Shown here piece by piece: positions 17,196-27,191 of a stretch of 64,000 nucleotides of DNA. Source of the DNA: Bradyrhizobium campsiandrae (GTDB lineage: Bacteria > Pseudomonadota > Alphaproteobacteria > Rhizobiales > Xanthobacteraceae); contig NZ_JAANIH010000006.1 of assembly GCF_014529705.1 (NCBI RefSeq), positions 1 through 64,000 of the forward strand, written 5' to 3'. Within the stretch, counting starts at the first letter, position 1, and every line of letters starts with the position of its first letter. Below the pieces are notes generated by a model. The model was not told the DNA's origin. It saw nothing but the letters and a program-made list of their open reading frames with translations, and did not search any database. The position numbers and the translations under genes were made by a program.

Positions 17196-17330
17196 GGCGG
17201 AATTCTAGCGTGGCGGCCAGCGTGCAACCAGTGGGTTTGGCGAAGGGCCGGCCGCCTGATGCCGAACCAACGCATACCTCCGGGTAGGGCGCCGCGGCTG
17301 ACCCGATCGAGTGCAGCAAGGGCGTGATGG

Positions 17331-18542
17331 TTACATCGCGTCGAACTGCCCCGTCAGCGTAACGCGCGGACCGTGGGTGTAGCGGTCCGGCGTGAAACCG
17401 GAGTTGGATCTGCCGGTCTCGTTGAACACGTTGATGAACGTATCGAGCCGGTAGGAGGCGCCAAGCTTCAGGTTCTGCGTCAGCCAGTAGGAGACGCCGA
17501 CCTGAATGTCTGCGCTCAGCACGCCGGCAAACTGCCGGTCATTGCCCGTTGCGACCTGATCGAAGACGGTGAGAGGCGGGCCGCCAATGAACAAGCTCCT
17601 CGTCGTGATCTGCGATTGCTGCCGCCCCAACAGCAAGGCGACGTCGCCGCTATAGTCGAACGACCATTGGCGGGCGAACCGGGCCGCGCCGTCCAGACCG
17701 ATGAGTGGTCAGGCGCCCGGGAAGCTCGCAGGCGTGTCATCGAAATTCTATTGCGTGATGGAGAGGCCGCCGGCTGTGCCAGTCTGGCCATTAGAGTCCG
17801 AGCTCCGGGCGGTGAATTCGGCAATGCGAAGCCCAGCCTTGAGCTGGAGTGCGTCCGGGCCGGGCCCGGCGATGTCATGCCCGACCGCAAGATCAGCGAG
17901 CCAGTGGGTTTCCTTGTAAGCGGCCCCGAAGGTTTGTGTTCCCGTTACCCCGCCGGGCAAGAGGAAGCCGATCGTTCGTGTGCCGTCGGTCTTGCCGCCT
18001 TCGCCGTAGCGGAATTGGCCGTTGATGTGCCAGGGAGATCCGGCGAAGCGATGGTCGAATCCGATGGCTGTTTCCCAGCCGACCTTGGGCGTCAGATCGA
18101 AGACACCGGTGACATTGTTGTTGCTGCTATAGGTGTTGAACACGGGATCCCCGCCACTCCAGAGCGCGCCGCCTTCGATCCAGGCCCTGAACTGTCCCGG
18201 GGCTTCGGGTGGGAGTGCCTTGATGGGCAGGGCGGCATAAGCCTGCAATGGATTGCGGCTTCGTGGCGAGGGAGCTGAGGTTGAGGCGAACTCAGCCTGG
18301 CGTGATTGAGACGAAGTTCTGCCGGGTTCGCTCGAAGCCCGCGCGCCCAGCGATTTCAGCCGGTTATTTTCGTCGAGCAGCCTCTGGTTCTCGCGAAGCG
18401 CGGCGTTTTCCTTGCGGATCGCGGCATTCTGGCGTTCCAGCTGTACGAGGCGCGCATTGACGTCTTCGAGTTCCCCGGCAGTGGCGCCGGTCGCCGTCAA
18501 GGCCGCAATTGCGCCGATCGTGAGCGCAAGACTTTTCTTCAT
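17331..18542 (-). pseudogene. Outer-membrane beta-barrel protein interrupted by two in-frame stops
   Basis: The frame begins with a good signal peptide (MKKSLALTIGAIAALTATG), then a short coiled coil rich in Glu, Asn and Leu (about residues 25-65) and alternating beta-barrel sequence. It stops at a TAG (17748-17750) and again at a TGA (17709-17711), yet barrel-like sequence continues in the same frame to 17331 and ends HGPRVTLTGQFDAM. Intact, it would be 403 residues, resembling porin-like proteins such as the Lpg1974 family; that family call is tentative. Each stop is one C-to-T change from a sense codon (CAG, CGA). Because the frame is preserved, point nonsense rather than a frameshift is the cause. 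Confidence 0.75.
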
Positions 18543-18686
18543 TGATTCACCTCGTCACACCAGTGGCGCGACCGTGACGGGCAATCTGGGATTGCGCATC
18601 AACCGTTAGGTTGAAGCCGGCCTGCTGCCGCGCTCAGCGCAGCATTTCCGCACATGGGTGTGACCGATAGGACGCAGCTGATGCGT

Positions 18687-19607
18687 TCAGCCGTGCGCGG
18701 CCGTCGCTGCGACTGTCTCGAGCTGGCTCCTGACCCAGCGATGCGCCGGGTCCTTCTGGTAGCGCTGGTGCCAGACCATGAACATCGGCAATTCGGCTAG
18801 CGTGCGCGTGCGTGAGGCCAGCGGAATCCGCGCTTGTGCGAATCCGCGCATGACGCCGGAGGCGAGCAGGCTCGGCATGCTCGCCAGCATCTGCGAGCCG
18901 CGCAGGAACGCCGGCACGCCGGAGAAGCTCGGCACGGAGATGGCGATGTCGCGGTGGAGGCCGTTGGCAGCGAGCCTGCGGTCGAAGTCAAGCCGCTCAT
19001 TGTCGGTATAGACGACCGTAATGTGACGCGCCGCGAGATAGGCGTTACGGCCGGCCGGCGCGGCACGCGCCCTGGCGTCGTAGTAGCAGACGTAATGATC
19101 GCTCAACAGCCGCTTCTGCACGATGTCGATGCCGACAGGCGGCAACGGGGTGATCAGAAGGTCGCAGCGATTCTCCCGCAGCATGGCCGGCGAGGGCGAT
19201 TGCGATGGGATCACGCGCAGGTTCAGGCCCTTCACCTGCGCGGCAACATGTCCGAAGAAGCGCGGCAGCAGCAGGTCGCGCTGGAAATCGTTGGCGGCGA
19301 TCGTCAGCGAAAGTTGCGCGCTTGCCGGCTCGAACGTGACGCCGCCGGCGAAGCTGCGCATCTCGTCGATCAACGCTCGCGCCTTTGCCGCCAGCGCCTG
19401 GGCATGGGCGGTCGCGACGATGCCGCGGCCGGATTTTGCAAACAGCGGATCACCGGCGATCCGCCGCAGCTTGTTCAGGCCGTGGCTGACGGCCGATTGC
19501 GTCAGATCGAGCCGGGTTGCGGCCGCCGTCACCGAGCCTTCCTCCAGCACGGCCAGGAACAGTTCGAGGGCGTGGCCATCGAGGGCCAAATGATCGATTT
19601 CTTTCAT
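18687..19607 (-). CDS. LysR-family transcriptional regulator
   Basis: About 306 residues from the ATG at 19607; an alternative ATG lies at 19616. The N-terminal winged helix-turn-helix is standard (FLAVLEEGSVTAAATRLDLT then QSAVSHGLNKLRRIAGDPLF), followed by a periplasmic-binding-like effector domain. The frame is open much further upstream, but that part is only the antisense of pcaH. It diverges from pcaHG, so it probably controls protocatechuate cleavage. It does not look like canonical PcaQ at the N-terminus, so I give no symbol. Confidence 0.88.
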   Translation of the reverse strand: MKEIDHLALDGHALELFLAVLEEGSVTAAATRLDLTQSAVSHGLNKLRRIAGDPLFAKSGRGIVATAHAQALAAKARALIDEMRSFAGGVTFEPASAQLSLTIAANDFQRDLLLPRFFGHVAAQVKGLNLRVIPSQSPSPAMLRENRCDLLITPLPPVGIDIVQKRLLSDHYVCYYDARARAAPAGRNAYLAARHITVVYTDNERLDFDRRLAANGLHRDIAISVPSFSGVPAFLRGSQMLASMPSLLASGVMRGFAQARIPLASRTRTLAELPMFMVWHQRYQKDPAHRWVRSQLETVAATAAHG

Positions 19608-20504
<897 letters not shown>

Positions 20505-20508
20505 GCAA

Positions 20509-21135
20509 ATGCCACAGCCGCTCAACTATCTCAAGGAAACAGCCTCGCAGACCGCCGGACCCTACGTTCATATCGGCCTGATTCCGGCGATGGCGGGTTT
20601 CGATATCTTCGAGAAGAACTTTTCCAACGTGCTGGTGAGGCCGAACACGCAAGGCGAGCGCATCACGCTGGAAGGCAAGGTGCTCGACGGCACCGGCTCG
20701 CCGCTGCGCGACGTGCTGCTCGAGATCTGGCAGGCCAACGCAGCCGGCCGCTACAACCATCCCGCCGATCGCTCCGCCGGCGCTTTGGACGCGGACTTCC
20801 GCGGCTGGGGCCGCGCCGGCTCCGATTTCGAAACCGGATTGGTGACATTCGAGACCATCAAGCCGGGCGCGATCACCGACAGGGCAGGGCGCAAATGCGC
20901 GCCGCATGTCAATGTCTGGATCGTCGCGCGCGGCATCAATATCGGCCTCAACACGCGGCTCTATTTCTCCGACGAGGAAGCCGCCAACGCCACCGATCCC
21001 GTGCTCAATCTGGTCGAGCCGCCGGTGCGTCGCAAGACGCTGATTGCCACGCGAGGAGAGCGCGCCGGCAACGTCGTGTATTCCTTCACGATCAATTTGC
21101 AGGGCTCGGACGAGACGGTGTTCTTCGACGTGTGA
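20509..21135 (+). CDS. pcaG: Protocatechuate 3,4-dioxygenase alpha subunit
   Basis: 208 residues from the ATG at 20509, preceded by GAAGGGAAC and 4 bp after the pcaH stop. It has the homologous dioxygenase fold (GSPLRDVLLEIWQANAAGRY, CAPHVNVWIVARGI) but lacks the full iron-ligand set, as usual for the alpha subunit. It is transcribed with pcaH and followed by a strong hairpin terminator. Confidence 0.95.
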   Translation: MPQPLNYLKETASQTAGPYVHIGLIPAMAGFDIFEKNFSNVLVRPNTQGERITLEGKVLDGTGSPLRDVLLEIWQANAAGRYNHPADRSAGALDADFRGWGRAGSDFETGLVTFETIKPGAITDRAGRKCAPHVNVWIVARGINIGLNTRLYFSDEEAANATDPVLNLVEPPVRRKTLIATRGERAGNVVYSFTINLQGSDETVFFDV

Positions 21136-21154
21136 ACTGACTCCGTCCAAAATC

Positions 21155-21184
21155 AAACGGCCCCATCCGAAGATGGGGCCGTTT
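21155..21184. terminator. Bidirectional hairpin terminator
   Basis: A perfect 13-bp stem with a CGAA loop (21155-21167 with 21172-21184) lies between convergent pcaG and the SnoaL-like gene. T-rich sequence follows on both strands (GTTTCTGTT on plus, GTTTGATTTT on minus), so it can serve both transcripts. Confidence 0.85.
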
Positions 21185-21205
21185 CTGTTGTCACGACACT
21201 GAAAG

Positions 21206-21595
21206 CTAGAAGCCGGTCGGTCCCACCGCACCGATCCAGTGCTTGACCTTGGTCGGATCCTTTTCGTCCATATAGAAGAAATGGACCATCGTCGGCCTCA
21301 CGGCTGCGATGGTGGGATCGTCGAAGCGCATCGCGACCTTGCCGTGGAAGATCTTGAGCTCCGGGCTGTCCCAGAACTCGACGACGTCGTGGAGCGCCGT
21401 GAAGCCGCGATCGACGAACTGACGCAGATTGTTGCGGATCGCCTCGCGGCCGTGCCAGTCGGCGACGCCGAGATTGCAGATCGCATCTTCGGCGAAGCAA
21501 TCAAATCCCTTGCCGAAGGTCTTGTCGTCGATCTCCTTCCACATTGCGAGGAGCCAGTCTGGCGCGGTGGTCTTGGTGAAGGTTTTCGTGCTCAT
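21206..21595 (-). CDS. SnoaL-like / NTF2-fold protein
   Basis: 129 residues from the ATG at 21595, preceded by an AAGGAAAG ribosome site. The product has the small cone-shaped NTF2-like fold pattern: an N-terminal helix (DWLLAMWKEIDDKTF), FAEDAICNLGVADWHGREAI, and three strands ending MVHFFYMDE. Such proteins are isomerases, dehydratases or polyketide-cyclase-like enzymes, and many are uncharacterised. It lies 37 bp after the DJ-1/PfpI gene in the same direction and is probably co-transcribed. No specific substrate can be named. Confidence 0.8.
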   Translation of the reverse strand: MSTKTFTKTTAPDWLLAMWKEIDDKTFGKGFDCFAEDAICNLGVADWHGREAIRNNLRQFVDRGFTALHDVVEFWDSPELKIFHGKVAMRFDDPTIAAVRPTMVHFFYMDEKDPTKVKHWIGAVGPTGF

Positions 21596-21632
21596 GATCT
21601 TTCCTTTGATGTTCGATTGTGAGTTCCGCGAA

Positions 21633-22346
21633 TTAGCGATTGGACGTGGCAATCCCGAGCTTTGCGGCCACGCGCCGGGCAGTTGCTTCCCGTTGGGCCG
21701 TGATGCCGGCCACGGCACGCTTCGCTTGGTCGAGGATTGGGCCTGGAGCACGCTCCGGCGTGCCGCTGTCGAACGGCGGTTCCGGCGCATACTGCATGTA
21801 GAGCTGGATCGCGCGCGCCACGTCGTCGCCACGTAACTCGGCTGCGAGGCATAACGCCCCGTCAATTCCGGCGGTGACGCCGGCCGCAAAGATCCAGCGG
21901 CCGTCGACGACGACGCGTTCGTTGATGGGAACGGCACCGAACAACGGCAACAGGTGAAACGAAGCCCAGTGGGTCGTCGCCCGTCGTCTCCTGAGCAGTC
22001 CCGCCGCGCCGAGAAGCAGAGCGCCGGTGCAGACGGAGAATATGCTGCGCGCACCCGCGGCCTGTTGGGCGATCCAGGCCAGAATTTCCTCGTTGTCCAT
22101 CAAGGCTTCCTGGCCGAAGCCGCCCGGCACGTGGAGCACATCCAACTGGGGCGCCTCCGCAAGCGTCGCGTCCGGCGTGAGTCTCAGGCCTTTGACGTCG
22201 CGAACCGGTTCGGCCGTCTTGGCGTAGACGCGGTAAGTCGCGTTGGGGATGCGCGACAGCACCTCGAAGGGGCCGGTCAGGTCGATCTGGTCGAGACCGT
22301 CGAACAGCAGGGATCCGATTTGCAGGTGCGTCTCTTGCGGGATCAT
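21633..22346 (-). CDS. DJ-1/PfpI-family protein, isonitrile-hydratase-like
   Basis: A 237-residue protein with the class I glutamine-amidotransferase-like fold. The nucleophile elbow SVCTGALLLGAAG carries the expected cysteine, and the acidic residue near the N-terminus (FDGLDQIDLTGPFEVL) matches isocyanide hydratase (InhA) relatives. It faces away from a GlxA-type regulator that contains the same fold, with a 51-bp promoter gap. The likely function is hydration of an isonitrile or another small-molecule modification under that regulator's control; this is inferred from family and context. Confidence 0.85.
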   Translation of the reverse strand: MIPQETHLQIGSLLFDGLDQIDLTGPFEVLSRIPNATYRVYAKTAEPVRDVKGLRLTPDATLAEAPQLDVLHVPGGFGQEALMDNEEILAWIAQQAAGARSIFSVCTGALLLGAAGLLRRRRATTHWASFHLLPLFGAVPINERVVVDGRWIFAAGVTAGIDGALCLAAELRGDDVARAIQLYMQYAPEPPFDSGTPERAPGPILDQAKRAVAGITAQREATARRVAAKLGIATSNR

Positions 22347-22397
22347 GGGTTTGCTCTCAACGGGAGGCTGGACAGGGCCAACCTAGCGGGGCAGGCT

Positions 22398-23426
22398 ATG
22401 GCGCAAATGCCAAAGTCCCCTCGGTTTCCGCCAAGTTCGATCTCGCGTGCCACGCGGAGCGGGTCCGCGCGCGTGATCGAGGTGCTGGCCTATCCGGCGG
22501 TGCAGCTGCTCGACGTCACGGGACCGCTCCAGGTGTTCGCGACCGCCAACGAGCAGGTCGTGGAGGCGGGCGGAACGCCGCCCTATGCCCTCCGGGTGGT
22601 TGCAAAAGATCGCTCGCGCGTGGCGGCTTCGTCGGGACTGGAGATCGCAACCGAGCCGCTGCCCCGCCGTGGACGTGCCCCGGACACGGTCGTGGTTGCA
22701 GGCGGCCCGGGGGTTGATCTCGCCGCGGCAGATCCAGCGCTGCTGGCCTGGCTGCGGCAGCGTGTGAAGAAAGCACGGCGCGTGGCGTCGGTCTGCACCG
22801 GCGCATTTCTGCTGGGTGCATCAGGTGCACTGGACGGACGGCGTGCTGTGACCCATTGGTCGTACTGCGCAGAGCTCGCGAAGCGTTTCCCGGCCATACG
22901 GGTCGAGTCCGACCCGATCTTCGTGCGTGATGGTTCGATCTGGACCTCGGCCGGCGTGACCGCCGGCATCGATCTGGCGCTGGCTTTGGTGGAGGAGGAT
23001 CTGGGCCGCACCACGGCGCTGGCGGTGGCGCGCTATCTCGTCGTCTTCCTCAAGCGACCGGGTGGACAGGCGCAGTTCAGCGAGGCGCTGTCGCTGCAAT
23101 CGGCCGAGGACGAATTCGGGGCGCTGCACCAATGGATCAGCAAGAATCTCTCTGGCGACCTCTCCTTGTCCCGACTGGCCAGCGAGGCCGGCATGAGCGA
23201 GCGCAGTTTCAGCCGCCACTATGCCAAGGCGACCGGACTGACCCCGCTTCGGGCCATCGAGCGGCTGCGGGTGGAGGCTGCGCGACGCATGCTGTCGGAG
23301 ACGCGGTTGCCAGTGAAGCGGATATCCCAGCGCTGCGGCTTCGGATCCGAGGAAACCATGCGCCGCAGTTTCCTGCGCGTGCTCGCGCCCGTACCGCAGG
23401 ACTATCGCCGCCGCTTCGGCGCGTAA
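22398..23426 (+). CDS. GlxA-type regulator: DJ-1/PfpI domain plus AraC helix-turn-helix
   Basis: 342 residues from the ATG at 22398, with GGGGCAGG just upstream. Residues about 25-200 form a DJ-1/PfpI sensor domain including SVCTGAFLLGASGALDGRRA. The last 100 residues are an AraC-type double helix-turn-helix (LSRLASEAGMSERSFSRHY and VKRISQRCGFGSEETMRRSF, then APVPQDYRRRF). Domain order and length are standard for the family. It diverges from the DJ-1/PfpI enzyme gene, which it probably controls. The frame extends upstream only as antisense of that gene. Confidence 0.9.
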   Translation: MAQMPKSPRFPPSSISRATRSGSARVIEVLAYPAVQLLDVTGPLQVFATANEQVVEAGGTPPYALRVVAKDRSRVAASSGLEIATEPLPRRGRAPDTVVVAGGPGVDLAAADPALLAWLRQRVKKARRVASVCTGAFLLGASGALDGRRAVTHWSYCAELAKRFPAIRVESDPIFVRDGSIWTSAGVTAGIDLALALVEEDLGRTTALAVARYLVVFLKRPGGQAQFSEALSLQSAEDEFGALHQWISKNLSGDLSLSRLASEAGMSERSFSRHYAKATGLTPLRAIERLRVEAARRMLSETRLPVKRISQRCGFGSEETMRRSFLRVLAPVPQDYRRRFGA

Positions 23427-23475
23427 GCGCGATCGACATGGTTGAATGGGGGCCGGTCGATCCGGCCCCCATCCA

Positions 23476-24681
23476 TTACTCCACGATCGCAGTCACGATG
23501 CCGGCACCGACGGTGCGGTTGCCTTCACGGATCGCGAAGCGCGAGCGCTCTTCGAGCGCGATCGCCTTGTTGAGCTCGATCGTGAGCTCGGCGCTGTCGC
23601 CCGGCATCACCATCTCGACGCCGTCGTCGAGCTGGACGGTGCCGGTCACGTCGGCCGTACGGAAGTAGAACTGCGGGCGATAGTTCTTGAAGAACGGCGT
23701 ATGCCGCCCGCCTTCGTCCTTCGTCAGCACGTACACCTCCGCGCGGAAAGCCCTGTGCGGTTTCGCAGCACCCGGCCGCGACAGCACCTGGCCCCGCTGC
23801 ACCGCCTCCCGATCGATCCCGCGCAGCAGGCAGCCGACATTGTCGCCGGCCTGCCCCTGTTCGAGGATCTTCCGGTAGGTCTCGATGCCCGTCACCACCG
23901 ATTTGCGCGTCTCGCCGAGACCGACGATCTCGACCTCGTCGCCGAGCTTGACGGTGCCGCGCTCGATCAGCCCGGTCACGACGGTGCCGCGGCCGGAGAT
24001 CGATTGCACGCCTTCGATCGGCATCAGGAACGGACGATCCCTCGGCCGCTCGGGCACCTCGATCCAGCGATCGAGCGCCTCGAACAGCTTCAGGATCGCC
24101 TGGTCCGCGAGCGGGCCGGTCTCGCCGCGCAGTGCCTGGATGGCGGAGCCGCGGATGACCGGCGCATTGTCCCCGTCGTAGCCGTACTTCGACAGGAGAT
24201 CGCGCAGCTCGATCTCGACGAGATCGACCAACTCGAGGTCGTCAGCGACATCGCACTTGTTCAGGAACACCACGATGCGCGGCACGCCGACCTGTCGCGC
24301 CAGCAAGATATGCTCGCGCGTCTGCGGCATCGGCCCGTCGGTTGCGGAGACCACCAGGATCGCGCCGTCCATTTGCGCCGCGCCGGTGATCATGTTCTTC
24401 ACGTAATCGGCGTGGCCCGGGCAGTCGACGTGCGAATAGTGCCGCGCCGCCGTCGAGAACTCGACGTGGCTCGTCGCGATCGTCAGGATCTTGGAATCGT
24501 CACGCGTACCTTGCGCAGCCGATGCCTTGGCGACGTCCTGATAGGAGACGAAGGCGCCCCAGCCGTAATCGGCCGAGACCTTCGTCAGCGCCGCCGTCAG
24601 CGTCGTCTTGCCGTGGTCCACATGGCCGATCGTGCCCACGTTGCAGTTGGGCTTGAGGCGAGTGAACTTCTCTTTGGACAT
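23476..24681 (-). CDS. tuf: Divergent elongation factor Tu paralogue
   Basis: 401 residues, full three-domain EF-Tu. The GTP-binding motifs are intact: GHVDHGKT (residues 19-26), DCPGH, NKCD and the GSA loop. Domains II and III are clearly EF-Tu ([27 protein letters not shown], and the end [13 protein letters not shown]). The gene is not in a str operon. Much of the sequence differs from normal bacterial EF-Tu, most notably switch I: the usual RGITI is replaced by KILTI within RDDSKILTI (residues 60-68). The Mg-coordinating threonine seems to be kept (T67). A leader of 275 bp with complex inverted repeats lies upstream. It may be a specialised or stress EF-Tu; its function is unknown. Confidence 0.9.
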   Translation of the reverse strand: MSKEKFTRLKPNCNVGTIGHVDHGKTTLTAALTKVSADYGWGAFVSYQDVAKASAAQGTRDDSKILTIATSHVEFSTAARHYSHVDCPGHADYVKNMITGAAQMDGAILVVSATDGPMPQTREHILLARQVGVPRIVVFLNKCDVADDLELVDLVEIELRDLLSKYGYDGDNAPVIRGSAIQALRGETGPLADQAILKLFEALDRWIEVPERPRDRPFLMPIEGVQSISGRGTVVTGLIERGTVKLGDEVEIVGLGETRKSVVTGIETYRKILEQGQAGDNVGCLLRGIDREAVQRGQVLSRPGAAKPHRAFRAEVYVLTKDEGGRHTPFFKNYRPQFYFRTADVTGTVQLDDGVEMVMPGDSAELTIELNKAIALEERSRFAIREGNRTVGAGIVTAIVE

Positions 24682-24956
24682 AGGACACCTGTGGTGCTCG
24701 AGCTCCCGTGCTGGATTTGCACGACTCGGGACACCGCGAGAGCTCGACCGGCATCCGGAGCCGTATCCGCTCCGGGCCGCTTCGATTGTCAGGTGTGACG
24801 TTCGTTCAGGCGCAAAGCAGATCCACGGCGGACCAGGGCATTAGCCCTGCCGTCATCATCAGCACTGATGCTTGCTGTGACTGCCGCATTGTCGGTTGCC
24901 TGATTACAAAGTGAGGCGCGTACATAGGGGATGGCCGCGCCGTTTGCAAGGGGGCG

Positions 24957-25823
24957 CTATTCGTCCCCGTGAAGCTGCGCGCGAAAGGCACGCGGCGACA
25001 GTCCGGTCGCCGCGGCATAGACCCGGCTGAAATAGGCCGGATCCTCGAAGCCGAGCGCGTAGGCGATCGTCGAGACCGGCAGATTGGTATAGACGAGGTT
25101 GCGTCGCGCCTCGCGGATCAGCCGGTTCAGGATCAGGTGCGAGGCGGTATCGCCGGTCGCCGCGCGCGTGACGCGGTTGAGATGGGTCGGCGTGATCGCC
25201 AGCGCCTTCGCATAGTCCGCAACGCTCCAGCGCTCCAGATGATGCTGTTCGAGCAGGGCCTCGAAGCGGCGGAACAGGTTTGACTCCGCGCTGCCGCTGC
25301 CGCCGCTTTCGCCCGACAGCGCGCGTGCCACGAGGCCGACCATGGCCGCCGACAGCGCACGCAGCACATGCGCGCGGCCGAAATCGCGTGCGGCGTGCTC
25401 GGCGAAGATCTGCTTCATGGTGGCCCGGATCTGCGGTGTGCCGCGCACCACGGCGGATCGCGCCAGCACGCCGCGGAGTCCCTCGGCGGCGAGCAGCGCC
25501 TCGTCGAGGATTTCCGCGGCGATGGTCAGGACCCAGCCCAGGGTCCCCGGAATGAAGCGGAAGCCGTGGACGTGGCCGACCGGCACGTTGACGATCTGCA
25601 TCGGCTTCAAGGCAACCAGGCGGCCGTCGAGCGTGGCCTCGCCGCCGCCGCGCTCGATCAGCAGCACCTGGTGCAGCCGGGCATGCCGGTGCACCGCGAG
25701 CTTCCAGTCGTGCAGCACCGAGCGCGAGGCAATCGTCTCGCAATGGACGACATCAGGCAGGTCGCCGGCTTCGCCGAACAGGTTGTAGACCCGGATGGCC
25801 GGGGCGGGAACTGCGCTTCTCAT
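24957..25823 (-). CDS. pobR: AraC-family activator, PobR type
   Basis: 288 residues from the ATG at 25823. An N-terminal cupin-like sensor (HDWKLAVHRHARLHQVLLIE, PVGHVHGFRF) is followed by a C-terminal AraC DNA-binding domain (WSVADYAKALAITPTHLNRV and VSTIAYALGFEDPAYFSRVY). It diverges from pobA with 86 bp between them, the arrangement expected for the 4-hydroxybenzoate-responsive activator PobR. A palindrome TTGTACAA (25831-25838) lies just in front of its start. The frame continues upstream to 25907 across that gap, which I exclude. Confidence 0.88.
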   Translation of the reverse strand: MRSAVPAPAIRVYNLFGEAGDLPDVVHCETIASRSVLHDWKLAVHRHARLHQVLLIERGGGEATLDGRLVALKPMQIVNVPVGHVHGFRFIPGTLGWVLTIAAEILDEALLAAEGLRGVLARSAVVRGTPQIRATMKQIFAEHAARDFGRAHVLRALSAAMVGLVARALSGESGGSGSAESNLFRRFEALLEQHHLERWSVADYAKALAITPTHLNRVTRAATGDTASHLILNRLIREARRNLVYTNLPVSTIAYALGFEDPAYFSRVYAAATGLSPRAFRAQLHGDE

Positions 25824-25843
25824 GTTCGAATTGTACAAGATAA

Positions 25844-27184
<1,341 letters not shown>

Positions 27185-27191
27185 GCAGCCG

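Noticed and set aside
17331-18542. Frameshift explanation for the broken porin-like gene
   Set aside because: Both parts lie in the same reading frame, so point stops, not an indel, are responsible.
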